Assembly: GCA_030704615.1 (NCBI GenBank)
Contig: CM060734.1
Span: 4,156,001 to 4,216,000 of the forward strand
DNA from: Takakia lepidozioides
Taxonomy: Eukaryota; Streptophyta; Takakiopsida; Takakiales; Takakiaceae
Length of the DNA stretch: 60,000 nt
Direction of reading: 5' to 3'
Notes under the pieces: generated by a model
The model's database searches: none
What the model saw: only the letters and a program-made list of their open reading frames with translations
Told to the model about the DNA's origin: nothing
Shown: piece by piece, positions 23,616 through 34,484 of the stretch
Position numbering within the stretch: position 1 is the first letter of the stretch
Layout of the letters: every line of letters starts with the position of its first letter
Program-made: the position numbers and the translations under genes

Positions 23616-25036
23616 CTAAGTTGTTTTGGGGACAACTTGGGCTGCGTGGCAAAATACTTCACCGTGACATTGTCCGTGAACACCTTCACTGGGTTGGAAC
23701 CAACATAGTGGCGCCAAAGCTCAAGGCAATGCACCACCGCCTTCATCTCTTTTTCGTGCGTCGGCCACCGTCGCCACTTCATTCAGTTTCTTACTTTCGT
23801 AAGCCACTGGACGTCCATCTTGCATAAGTACACCCCCAATCGCGAAGTCCGACGCATCTGTATGAATCTCAAACGGACGATCGAACTCCGGGATTTTCAA
23901 GACTGGAGCTTCCGCCATCCGCTGCTTCAATTCAGCAAAAGCTTGGCCACAAAATGTGTTCCATACCCAGACTTTGGATTTACACAGAAGGTCCGACAGC
24001 GGCCCCGCGATCTTGGCGAAATTTCTCACATACTTCCGGTAATAGGAGGCGAGTCCTAGGAAGGATCGCACTCCCGGGACCGAAGTCGGAGGCTCCCAGT
24101 CCAAGATCGCCCTCACCTTTCTGTCATCCATTTTGATCCCATCCTGTGTAATCACATGCCCCAGAACTCCACTTTTGTGACCCCGAATTCGCACTTTGAA
24201 GCTTTGGCATACAGCTTCCCTTCCCGCAATTTTGGAACACCCTTTTGAGGTGCTCCAGGTGCTCCTCCTTGTTTTCGAGTACACCAAGATGTCGTCGATG
24301 TACACGATCACAAAGTCATCCAACCACTCCTGGAAAAGGCTGTTCATCAGCGTGCTAAATGTCGCTGGTGCAGGTGAGCCCAAAAGGCATCCAAGAACTC
24401 ATATGAACCATACCTTGTCCTGCACGCGGTCTTCTCCTCATCTCCTTCCGCCACCCGAATTTGGTGATAGCCGGAGCGCAAGTCGATCCGGCTGAAATAC
24501 TTCGCTCCTGCCAACCGATCGAAGAGGTCGTCGATCCTTGGCAAAGGGTACCGGTTTTTGATAGTCACCTTATTCAGAGCCCTGTAATCGACACACATCC
24601 GCAGCGTCCCATCCTTCTTGTCTGCAAATAGCACCGGGGCTCCGTAAGGTGACTTACTCGGCCGGATGTACCCCTTTGACATTAGATCCTTGAGCTGAGT
24701 CTTCAGCTCGACCAACTCTCTGTGGCTCAACCGGTAGGGCGCCTTGGCAGGCGGTTCCGATCCCGGTATCACCTCAATCTTGTGGTCAACTCCTCTTCGC
24801 GGTGGCAAGCCGCTTGGTAAATCCTCCGGCATCACATCCTGGTATTTCTCCAAAATCCCCTTGATCCAATCTGGGCTCGGCTCCCCATCGCCTTCTCCTT
24901 TCACTTCTCTAATGTAAAGCAAAAACTGGGGCTCGTGTGCCTCCTCCACGGCCCACTCCTTGCTGACAGAAGGTTTATTCGCCCTCCCACGGATTTGGGC
25001 GTTTCCGACACTCGTAAAACCTCGCCACCATTCCAC
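23537..25036 (-). pseudogene. Gypsy-2 inner RT and RNase H
   Basis: Frames 25036-24347, 24383-23721 and 23782-23537. RT motifs: [11 protein letters not shown], then YIDDILVYS (catalytic YIDD), FLGLASYYRKYVRNF; RNase H: IHTDASDFAIGGVL and KVFTDNVTVKYF. Two single-base shifts near 24370 and 23750 break one original frame. Confidence 0.88.
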
Positions 25037-26633
25037 ATGGCAGCGTGACTACTCTCTTGCGGCCATCTATGACCGCTCCGGATTTGCTCAAAAAGGTCAT
25101 CCCCAAAATGAGATCCACTCCATCGATCTCGCAGATGGTGAAGTTTCACGTCCCTCCCAACTCCCCAGTTGAAGAGGAACATCAACGCCAACCTTGTCGC
25201 CAACTGTGGTTCTCCTTTGGCAGAACGCACCTCAATAGAGGCCCCCACGTCACTTGTCGGGAGTCCCACTTTTGTGCCGTTGCCGGTGTCATGAAGGAGT
25301 GCGACGCTCCTGTGTCCACCAACAACGACACATTAGTTCCGGATATTATCCCATCCACGAACAATAACTGACTCCCTTTTCGTAAGGCGCCAGTTTCCTG
25401 ATACAACTCACAAGAAAATTTGCCTACCTTGCAAGTCCTGGCGACCACCGCTTCCACCAGCGACTGATGGTATCTTCCGACAGCTCCGTGGTCGCCCGAG
25501 TCATGTTCAATTGCCGGGGCTTCGTGCACTTCTTGGCCATGTGCCCGGGCTCCCCGCAATTGAAACACACTCCATCAAAGGTCGCCTTCTGTCCGCCATA
25601 AGCCGCTCCACCCGCTTTTCCTTTCGAAGCACCGGGTGCCGCCTTGACGTGTGAAGGCCCTCCCTTCGATTTCCACGTGCCATTTCGCCGCGTGGCCTAT
25701 CCCACTTCTTTTCCGGTCGGAAGGAGTCACCTTCCCGCCGGGTCTTCTTGTGGTTCAGCTCCGTACGGCCTTGTCTTCACCCCTAGGGACATCGAGAAAC
25801 ATTCAGCCCTCTCAATTGCCTCGTTCAAAGTCTTGGGTGGCTTCTCCTCCAACTTCCGCCTGGCCCATGGGGCCAGTCCCGCCACAAAGTTGAAGACCAT
25901 TTCTGGTTCTGCCATGTCCGCGACTTCGAGCAACAGCACATTGAAAGCCTGGACATACCCCCGAATGTCATCTGTTTGCTTCAAATTCCTCATCTTGTCC
26001 CGGGCCAGGACGCGTTGAGGGGCACAAACTGTCTCTTCATCAATTCCTTGAACCCACTCCAGTTCAAGGTTTCCGGGCTTGGACCTCGGGTCGTGAAGGC
26101 GTTTCTGCCACCATTGTTGAGCATAGCCCCTCAAATAGGTGGGAGCCACTTCCACCCGATCCTCGTCACTCAACTTGGCCGCCCGGAAGTACTGCTCTAG
26201 CTCCAAGAGCCAGGTGTTGAGTGCCTTCCGATTTCGGACGCCCTCGAAGGTGCCGGGTTCCTTAGGCTTCACCTTAAACTTTGCCTTAGTGGAAGTGGCA
26301 TTAGCCGCCTTCAACACGTCTTTCAACGTCCCGCCAAACTGCGCCAACAACCCTTCCCAAAAGGCTGCCGGCATGGGGGCATCTCTTGGTTGTCGGAGCT
26401 CTCAAGGATTCCTCGGGCTCCGACTCCTCGGATTCCTCCCGCTCTTGAGCGGCCTCGTTTTCGGAAACATGCATCGCTTCCTCAAACGGCCGCCTCGGTG
26501 ACACGTCGCCCCCATCGGGCTCACCGGGATCATCATCTTTTGGGCCGTTCCGCTTTCGCTTCGGCTTGCCCGACCCCATGATGAGGCCAATCCCAAGGAC
26601 GATCGCGTACTGAACTCTAAGCTCTGATACCAA
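24901..26633 (-). pseudogene. Gypsy-2 inner gag and protease
   Basis: Gag starts near 26579 (MGSGKP) and runs through 26374-25727 with a capsid-like segment. A zinc knuckle CFNCGEPGHMAKKC is near 25575-25527, intact, unlike in the outer copy. Protease with SLLVDTGASHSFMT follows in 25568-25182, then 25269-24901. Several shifts between frames. Confidence 0.83.
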
Positions 26634-26634
26634 G

Positions 26635-27354
26635 TGTCGCGCACCTCACTTCGGTAAGCTCCCCTTCAAGTCATAGTTACTCGCTTTGATGCGCGCGCCT
26701 GACTCCCAACCTGGGCCGCCGGGCCAACTTGGAGCTTCGGCTGCTCACCGGGACATAACGGTCCCCCTTCGCTTCCTCTAAACCCTCCACCTATTTGGGA
26801 CTAGGAGAATTCCCTTTGGTAGATGGCAGTCCGGAACAGCTCCCCACTCTTTGGTCGCTTTCCGGCTCGCTCGCTTACTCACTAGTTTTTGGTCACCAAC
26901 GGGCTTGCACCGTTCTCGGGTTACTACTCCCTATATACTTCTGTAGCTGTCGCGGGGGTTTCACAACCAGCCATGCCATTTTATGGCGAACCACCACGAA
27001 AACCCTCGACTCCCGGTGGTGAGTCGCGGTGAGTCTTGGCCCGCTCACCACGGCCCCTATGGACCGTGATGAGTCCCAAGACTCCCCACGACTCCCACCA
27101 CGAGGTCTCCGCCCCATGGTGAGTCCTATGCCACCCCCACTAAGTCCCGCTAAGCTACCCACACCCCTTGTGGAGCCACCCCCACCGCAACCCGGTGTGC
27201 GGGGCTCCACCTAGTGAGCGCCTCCGCCTCCTTGAGTGCCTTGGGCACTCAAGGGTGCTTCAGCCCCCCATACCTATCGCTGCCGCTGCCCCCACCACAG
27301 GGGCAGCCCCTCATGTGTCCCGACCCCCTGCCCTCAAGGCAAAGGGCCGCGACA
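26635..27354 (-). repeat. Gypsy-2 inner 5' LTR
   Basis: 720 bp, TGTCGCGCACC to GGCCGCGACA on the plus strand, full length for the family. Abuts the right TTACG duplication. Confidence 0.9.
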
Positions 27355-29475
27355 TTACGGAGCCCCGGTGCTATTTGCAGACAAGAAGGATGGGACGCTG
27401 CGGATGTGTGTCGATTACAGGGCTCTGAATAAGGTGACTATCAAAACCGGTACCCTTTGCCAAGGATCGACGACCTCTTCGATCGATTGGCAGGAGCGAA
27501 CTATTTCAGCCGGATCGACTTGCGCTCCGGCTATCACCAAATTCGGGTGGCGGAAGGAGATGAGGAGAAGACCGCGTGCAGGACAAGGTATGGTTCATAT
27601 GAGTTCTTGGTGATGCTTTTGGCTCACCAATGCCAGCGACATTTAGCACGCTGATGAACAGCCTTTTCCAGGAGTGGTTGGATGACTTTGTGATCGTGTA
27701 CATCGACGACATCTTGGTGTACTCGAAAACAAAGGAGGAGCACCTGGAGCACCTGAAAAAGGTGTTCCAAAAATTGCGGGAAGGGAAGCTGTATGCCAAA
27801 GCTTCAAAGTGCGAATTCGGGGTCACAAAAGTGGAGTTCCTGGGGCATGTGATTACATAGGATGGGGTCAAAATGGATGACAAAAAGGTGAGGGCGATCT
27901 TGGACTGGGAGCCTCCGACTTCGGTCCCGGGAGTGCGATCCTTCCTAGGACTCGCCTCCTATTACCGGAAGTATGTGAGAAATTTCGCCAAGATTGCGGG
28001 CCGCTGTCAGACCTTCTGTGTAAATCAAAGTCTGGGTATGGAACACCTTTTTGTGGCCAAGCTTTTGCTGAATTGAAGCAGCGGATGGCGGAAGCTCCAA
28101 TCTTGAAAATCCCGGAGTTCGATCGTCCGTTCGAGATACACACAGATGCGTTGGACTTCACGATTGGGGGTGTACTGATGCAAGATGGATGCCCAGTGGC
28201 TTACGAAAGTAAGAAACTGAATGAAGTGGAGCGACGGTGGCCGACGCACGAGAAAGAGATGAAGGCGGTGGTGCACTGTCTTGAGCTTTGGCGCCACTAT
28301 GTTGGTTCCAACCCAGTGAAGTGAAGGTGTTCACGGACAATGTCACGGTGAAGTATTTTGCCACGCGCAGCCCAAGTTGTCCCCAAAACAATTTAGGTGG
28401 CAAGATACTTTGGCGGTGTTCGACGTGGATATCTAGTACAAACCGGGACGAGACAACGTGTGGTGCCGATGCTTTAAGTAGAAAGAAGCAGCAGCTCTTG
28501 TTGGTGTACAAGGGCGAGACGGCGCTCCAAAGGAAGATCCGGAAGGCTTGCCGGAAGGATGAGCTGGCGAAGTCCGTGATGTAGGACTTGAGGATGGGGG
28601 TTAAATCGCAGTTCCACTCGCAAAATGGACTGCTCCGGTATAAGCAAAAGCGTCTCTACGTGCCGAAGGGAGGGATCAAAGATAGCCTCTTGAGAGAATG
28701 CCATGATAGCCCGCTTGCGGGCCACGGCGGAGCCAAGCGCACTGCGGCACTCTTGAAGAAAGAGTATTTCTGGCCCAAACTGAGGGAGGAGGCAGAGGAG
28801 TATGTCAAGACATGCACCACATGCCAACAAAACCGGAGCGAGTACAAAAAGAAGCGGGGCTGTTACAACCCTTGCCGATTCCAGAGGGGACTTGGGAAAG
28901 CGTCTTGATGGATTTCATGACTGCTATGCCGCTGTCAAAAGGATTCGATGCAATCATGGTGGTGGGGGATAGGTTCTGTAAAATGGGCCATTTCATCCCC
29001 ACCAAGGAGACGGCAACGGCGCAGGAGACAGGGCGACTTTACTTCGCCCACATCTTAAAGCATCATGGAGTCCCGAAGGATATTGTCTCGGACCGCGATC
29101 CAAAGTTACGAGTAAATTTTGGAGGGCACTTGGAAGAAGATGGGGACGAGGCTGAAGATGAGCACGCCTTCCGACCTACGACTGCCGGCAAACAGCAAGG
29201 TGCACCCACTATTGCATGTCTCCTTTTTGAAGCCTTACTTCAAAGATGAAGCGCGTCCGAATCGGCATCAAGTGTTGCGTCCGCCACCTATGCTGTTGGA
29301 TCATGAAAATGAACCTGAGTACGAGGTGGAGGCAATACTTAAGTCGAGGAGGTTCAAGAACCGAGAAACGGAGTATCTCGTCAAATGGAAGGGCTATCAT
29401 CATGTGGAGGCATCTTGGGTGCGTGCCTCAGAAATGGGAAACGCATCCGAGGCGGTTGCAGCTTTCGAAGGGTGA
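27355..29475 (+). pseudogene. Gypsy-2 outer pol, second half
   Basis: Resumes RT right after the inner copy: [26 protein letters not shown] at about 27690-27725, RNase H at 28080-28330, integrase at 28500-29200 and chromodomain EYEVEAILKSRRFKNRETEY at 29310-29450. About ten frame changes or stops. A piece of integrase C-terminus near 29170-29200 is missing compared with the inner copy, so the text jumps from the DDE core to LPANSKVHP. Confidence 0.85.
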
Positions 29476-30395
29476 CCTCAAAAGCGGAAGAAACGTTGAT
29501 GGGGACATCAACCTTGGAGCGTGGGGGAGGAAAATGCAGCTTAGCCCGGCTTAGCTAGCTTAGGAATCCGATTACAAAAACTTGTATTGTACAAAAATTT
29601 GTTATAAAGGAAATGGGTTCCAAATGTTGTGCGTCCTATTTTGTTTGGAATGGTCTGTATGGTTGGCTAGTGTGTAGAATGCATGCTAGCTTTAAAAAGT
29701 GGGAGAGGTAAAATTGGGTTAATCGTGTGTTTGCGTAGTGCCGAAATCGGGTGACCCCCATCCAAGCGGCAAGGAAACTTGCGACTTCTTTGGGAGTTCA
29801 CGTGCTAGTGCGCACCTGGTGCGTGCGTGTACTATAACTGTGCTACCAAGGGGGTTGCCTTGTAGTGCGGGCTAACGCGGAAGCTACGTGCTTCCGTTCA
29901 CGTACTATAATCGTGTAGCCTCGGGACGAAGTCGTAGTGCGGCTTCGGCGTGTTCCCGTACCTCAGGCCAGCATTCCAAGGCGGACCCAATTGTAGTGAT
30001 TGGGGCGCACGGTTGGTTCAAGGTTATCTTCCTAGTCAAAGAGGGTTCCAGGGAACCCTTGCTCAAGGTGATGCCAAAAGGCATCATGAGCGGCAAGCAA
30101 TGTTGTTGCAGTAAGGCGATTCGATCCTCGGGGAGGATCGTTCCTTGGCCTTGAAGTAGGCCAAGAAGAGTGCACTGGGAGGAGCTTGAGAGGCTCCACC
30201 CTTGGCCGGGACTTGGAGGAATTCGGCCGAACTAGCTAGTGGAGAGTAGAGTCAAGTGTGGGGTTTGGTTCTTTGCCATGGGACGCCATGGTACGGAAAC
30301 AAACTCCTTGATGTGGGACGCCACAACTTGGTTGTTCGTTTCTACAAAACTGGACAAGTCGATGAGGACATCGACTCCCTGTTGGTAGGGGTGTG
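29476..30395 (+). other. Gypsy-2 outer 3' non-coding region
   Basis: No coding frame of note. Mirrors 21154-22045 of the inner copy. Ends in GGTAGGGGTGTG, the polypurine tract just before the 3' LTR. Confidence 0.65.
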
Positions 30396-31121
30396 TGTGC
30401 GGCCCTTTGCCTTGAGGGCAGGCAGGGGGTCGGGACACATGAGGGGCTGCCCCTGTGGTGGGGGCAGCGGCAGCGCAGCGATACGTATGGGGGGGCTGAA
30501 GCACCCTTGAGTGCCCAAGGCACTCAAGGAGGCGGAGGCGCTCACTAGGTGGAGCCCCGCACACCGGGTTGGTGGGGGTGGCTCCACAAGGGGTGGTGGT
30601 AGCTTAGCGGGACTTAGTGGGGGTGGCATAGGACTCACCATGGGGCGGAGACCTCGTGGTGGGAGTCGTGGGGAGTCTTGGGACTCATCACGGTCCAGGG
30701 GCCGTGGTGAGTGGGCCAAGACTCACCGCGACTCATCACCGGGAGTCGAGGGTTTTCGTGGTGGTTCGCCATAAAATGGCATGGCTGGTTGTGAAACCCC
30801 CGCGGACAGCTACAGAAGTATATATAAGGGGAGTAGTGACCCCGAGAACGGTGCAAGCCCGTTGGTGACCAAAAACTAGTGAGTAAGCGAGCGAGCCGGA
30901 AAGCGACCAAAGAGTGGGGAGCTGTTCCGAACTGCCATCTACCAAAGGGAATTCTCCTAGGCCCTAATAGGTGGAGGGTTTAGTGGGAAGCGAAGGGGGG
31001 GGACCGTTATGTCCCGGGAGCAGCCGAAGCTCCAAGTTGGGCCCGGGCGGCCAGGTTGGGAGTCAGGCGCGCGCATCGGAGCGAGTAACTATGACTTGAA
31101 GGGGAGCTTACCGAAGTGAAG
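30396..31121 (+). repeat. Gypsy-2 outer 3' LTR (right end eroded)
   Basis: Same family as 17843-18572, with a TATATAAG box near 30820. The expected GTGCGCGACA end is missing; the sequence passes straight into block D of E1 at about 31121. Confidence 0.82.
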
Positions 31122-31735
31122 TGTCTGATTGCACAAACTTGTGCAGCTCCTGCTCCTCTGCTCCAGTACACCACGGCCTTGTGGCTGAACACCTTGGTCC
31201 CTGGGGCTGTCTTTGGTTGTGTTCCAAGCCTAGCTTTCACCCACTTTGGTATTTCACCTACAGCTGCAGAACTGCTGGCTCCAACAGAGTTCTGACTATC
31301 CAAAGCAACATTGAGGCCCTCAACGCCAACTACAGCAGTTTGTTGTCTACTGCTAATGCCTGACTCCCAGTATGCAATCAACTCATCCAACTGTTCTCTA
31401 CTCAAATCAGTCTGAGTTCCTTGGGAAACATAAATCCTGTCCCCTTGTGTGCACAGGCTAAGAGACGAGACCTGCCCTTCAATTACGTCCTCATTTCCCC
31501 CAGCCATACAAGGAGAACATCCACAGATTTGTCTCTCATATAGACCAGAACAGGTTCTAGAAACAGAATTGTGGATCTTTCATGGCACACTCACACTCTA
31601 AAAATTTCATAGATTTTTAGCAAAGTCCCAAAAACAAAAACCAAGAACTGAGTCAAGAATTGAGTCAAACGGAGCTCATTTGACAAAGATATGACCAACC
31701 AGGCTCTTTAAACATAACACCTTTTTTTTTCTTTT
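31122..31735 (-). pseudogene. E1 block D: 3'-truncated copy of an unknown element-encoded protein
   Basis: Minus-strand frame from 31507 down to about 31122, closely similar to the 223-codon frame at 56974-56303 in E2. It is cut off by the gypsy-2 insertion and the deletion beside it. Upstream of Met in both copies a Cys-rich stretch (C-x2-LYERQI-x-G-C-x2-C) reads in frame. Ends at an A-rich tract on the minus strand (31736-31755). Function not recognised. Confidence 0.6.
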
Positions 31736-31932
31736 TTTTCTTTTTTTTTTTTTAATATAAGACAAAACAAATACAAGGAAAACTCTATTTTCAATACTTG
31801 TCTTGGTTCCCTGTTCCCTGGTTTCTTGTTCCCTGGTTCCCAGTGACTGGCTCTCCTCCAGTCGGGATCCGTAGCTATGCTGAGCCTTAATCCTTTGCAC
31901 CAATATTCCCAAAAAAAGCAGGAACACTTACA
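31736..31932. other. A/T tract and short GTTCCCTG repeats
   Basis: A T-rich run at 31721-31755 is followed by sequence with four GTTCCCTG-like repeats around 31808-31845. No gene seen. It marks the border between conserved block D and the variable region of E1. Confidence 0.5.
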
Positions 31933-32475
31933 ATGCAACCCCTGAAAGCACCAAATCGGAAATATCTGATCGGGCTCAGCACTATAGTGCCAGGGGCACA
32001 TAAACCAGATTGTAGGAGCAGCCAGAGGAAATGCAGGTTATGCCAACATCATCTAGACCATCCCTGCATCTTGGATATGCATCCTCCAGCAAGGGCCGTT
32101 GCCTCCATTGCCCGACACTTGGTTACATGCTCAGCCAAACCTAATCAGGTCATTTCCGTGACAGATTTCAGCGGCATTCAAATCACTGGCCTCGCTATGC
32201 ACTGTTGCCCTCAATCAAACATCTTGCAAAGCTGGCTGTCTTTCTCTGGCAGATCGCAAATAGAATTCTAGAGGTAGGGCGTTGGCTTCAATTCACCCGT
32301 GCACTGCTCTGCACATGCTGCTCGCTTGGGGTTTCAGAATCCCTGGAACACTGCCTACAGCAATGCAACATACCTTCAAAAATCTGACCCAAGATTCACT
32401 GGCTGCTCGGACACTGGCATGACCAAACCTCTTTAACTCCAATCAGCCTGCTACTGAATTACGATCCCAATGCCC
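31933..32475 (+). pseudogene. LINE C-terminal fragment (zf-RVT domain)
   Basis: The plus strand reads HLAKLAVFLWQIANRIL..., then a zinc-binding cluster C-x2-C...ESLEHC-x3-C at about 32310-32365. This is the layout of the zinc-binding domain at the end of plant LINE reverse transcriptases. Stops interrupt it; the 5' part is missing. Lies in the variable region of E1, opposite in orientation to E1. Different LINE family from the one in FZL. Confidence 0.65.
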
Positions 32476-33898
32476 AGTTGAGCTGCCAGTCTCGCATTCA
32501 CTGTCCCCACCAAGGCAGCTGCATGAATACTATGAATAACATCACAGCTCTCATCTTCCACTCTAACCGGTTGGATGAGTACGGCCTTGAGGTCTGGTCA
32601 AGGCCACCAACTGCACCTGGGTTGTCCCAGTTCTCTGTTGCCCAGTTCGGGTCACCTTGCTGATCGTTGGTGTTTTCAGACGGGTTTATCCCATACACCA
32701 AACAAAGGGATAATCAGGAAAGTCTGGAGTTCAGAAGCTGATAGAGCTCATATTCCTGCACCAATTAAATGAATGTGGTATCTCGCACTAAGACTCCCAG
32801 GACCAGCACCTGTGTAGAAGTAAGTACCCTTGACGCCGAAATGACAGTAGAGGCAAGTGATCAGTTGGAAGTGTTCAATGATGAGACAATAGAGCTGGAG
32901 CTCCCTTGACCTGTATCACCACAATCCTGCACCAAGTCAGGAGGACTTGTGAGGACTTGGTCTTAAAGGAAGAACTTATCTTTCAGCAATCAGAACCATT
33001 GGCGGGACGGAGGAGCACTGTCAGATATATGGTGACAAACTTGGACTCGGGTAGTGCGCTGAGTTGAAAGCTGGGTTGTGAACCACCATTCGACTTTCCA
33101 CCAGTTTCCACCTCAAAATGGTGGAACCAATGTGCAAGGTAGCAACAGCTACTTGGCTTTGTACAAACCTGAAGCACTTAAAAACGACTTTGCACCTTGC
33201 ACTCCCCGAAATCAACAATGCCCCCAACAACCTTTTTTGTCAGGAAGCTGGTTGCTTATGCAGATAATCGACCAGGTTGAAAGCAGTTTTCCCAGCCACA
33301 ATCACAAGTAGCATGAGATTGTGAGACTACTGGTTTTGCAGTGTTGATGATATGCTAGCAATGGGCTCCCCGTTCTCCATCGCTTTGCTGCTAGGCTTTC
33401 TCTCTTGGGGCCTTCACCTTCAACCAGCTCGCTGCGCCGTGCTCTACCTGCTGGCGCTGCATTTACTGGAGGGGGCGGATTTACAGCTCCTCCTTCAACT
33501 GGCTCCACTACACCAGCTCCACCTACTCTTCTGCTGCCTTTCCTGACCGCTTCTGGTCTGTGCACATCGAACTAAGGCGAGCAGCCCGGCCATCTCCAGG
33601 CACGGAAGTTTCTACCCATCTGCTCGATCACAGGTACCCCTTTAAGTCTCGCACTTGGTCAGTTTCCCAACGGCCAATCGCTGCTACTCCATGATGTCTC
33701 CTCACTGACCAAAACGAAGGCTGCTCCATGCAGTGTAGCTCCGTCCTGCCCGGCGGCCTCATGCCAGAACCAACGCTGATCGAAACCTGCATATTTTGTT
33801 TGTTTTTTTTTTTTAAGCTTCTTAAACTAAGCACTACTCTCACACAGGTAATCATACAAGTGCTAACCCTCAACTCCTACCTTGCACTCACATGTAAG
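32476..33898. other. Variable region of E1, content not recognised
   Basis: No match to the corresponding part of E2. Two minus-strand frames, 33873-33628 and 33565-33302, may be exon-like pieces (the second is Pro/Ala/Arg-rich); neither is recognised. By analogy with E2, which holds host exon pieces here, these could be captured host sequence. Confidence 0.35.
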
Positions 33899-33915
33899 AG
33901 CTCATCTCTCTCGAG
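33899..33915 (-). promoter_or_regulatory. Putative self-primed primer-binding site of E1
   Basis: On the minus strand CTCGAGAGAGATGAGC follows immediately after the L repeat. It is the reverse complement of a segment inside L (34122-34106). E2 has the same 16 nt in the same place (59029-59014), while sequence beyond it differs between the two elements. No tRNA complement is evident here. Confidence 0.65.
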
Positions 33916-34271
33916 TGATAGAACAAGCTCAGAGACACACTGTTCACACCAGAAACAACATGAAATCCATCGCTATCACTCGTTAAAACAGAAGTCGAGC
34001 CAGGGGCACCCAAGCTATGGGGGACTCCACCCCACAACAACCTATACTCCCATCATAAGCACACTCAGTCCTAAACGATGCAGGAGCTCGGTCGCGCAGG
34101 CTCAACTCGAGAGAGATGAGCTGCGCGACTGACGCTCTCGTGAAGATAAGACGGTTCAGGTGTCAAACTAAACTTGACACCTGATTTAACACTTGACCTA
34201 AACCCAAGTGTTAAATACAAATAACTAGCTTTATTCTAGTTAGTTTCACACTGTGCTTATTTAACTTGACA
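33916..34271 (-). repeat. L repeat, copy 3 (5' end of E1)
   Basis: 356 bp, TGATAGAAC to TTAACTTGACA, differing from copy 1 (10663-11018) at only about six positions. Followed by the right GAGT duplication. The segment complementary to the primer-binding site lies at 34106-34122. Confidence 0.85.
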
Positions 34272-34316
34272 GAGTGCTCATGAAAAAAAAATGCGAGCGA
34301 CCTCAGTTAAAATGGT

Positions 34317-34418
34317 GCCGAATTTCGCGGTAATAGGGAGCAACATTGGAAAATGACGACGAATTTCACGGTAATAGGTGCCGACCCAAAAAATGGTGCT
34401 GAATTTCACGGCTATAGG
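34317..34418. repeat. About 41-bp tandem array containing CGGTAATAGG
   Basis: Three units with GAATTTCRCGG-TAATAGG-like text at 34317, 34359 and 34398, i.e. 41 and 40 bp apart, with a degenerate fourth near 34461. The array lies just beyond the 3' end of the transposase remnant. Confidence 0.65.
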
Positions 34419-34484
34419 TCCCTGCCATTTAAGTAAGTTGGCGCAGGAATTGGAAATGCGGTGCCGAATTTTGGGAGATGGTGC

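Larger units (their letters stand above)
20520..27354 (-). mobile_element. Gypsy-2 (inner copy): complete chromovirus nested in its sibling, TSD TTACG
   Basis: 6835 bp, minus strand. LTRs at 26635-27354 (5') and 20520-21153 (3'). Flanked by TTACG at 20515-20519 and 27355-27359, inside the outer copy's RT. Primer-binding site 26632-26621. The 3' LTR is about 86 bp shorter than the 5' LTR owing to one internal deletion near 21110. Polypurine-like GGTAAGGGTGTG precedes the 3' LTR. Confidence 0.93.
17843..31121 (+). mobile_element. Gypsy-2 (outer copy): chromovirus inserted in E1, itself interrupted
   Basis: Plus-strand Ty3/gypsy element. 5' LTR 17843-18572, primer-binding site 18575-18586, internal part in two pieces (18573-20519 and 27355-30395) split by the inner copy, and 3' LTR about 30396-31121. 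Joining the pieces across one TTACG gives a continuous RT reading. The right end has lost the last few LTR bases together with about 330 bp of E1, since E2 retains that sequence at 56254-56585. Coding parts are riddled with stops. Confidence 0.88.
10577..34271 (-). mobile_element. E1: split-direct-repeat retrotransposon with gypsy-type pol, containing nested elements
   Basis: Limits are set by a 4-bp duplication, GAGT, at 10573-10576 and 34272-34275, and by terminal repeats. Left end: S (10577-10661), L (10663-11018), S (11021-11105). Right end: L alone (33916-34271). On the minus strand the order is L, putative PBS (33915-33899), variable leader, D region, C region, gag, protease, RT, RNase H, DDE integrase, PHD finger, polypurine tract (11116-11108), S, L, S. 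The two L copies here are more alike than either is to the L copies of E2, as expected if they were made in one transposition event. Gypsy-2 interrupts it from 17843 to about 31121. Confidence 0.8.

Noticed and set aside
32983-33311. Short frames on both strands as exons
   Set aside because: No homology recognised and no consistent splice pattern.
33302-33565. 87-codon Pro/Ala/Arg-rich minus-strand frame as a gene
   Set aside because: Could be captured host sequence, but nothing identifies it; left inside the unrecognised interval.
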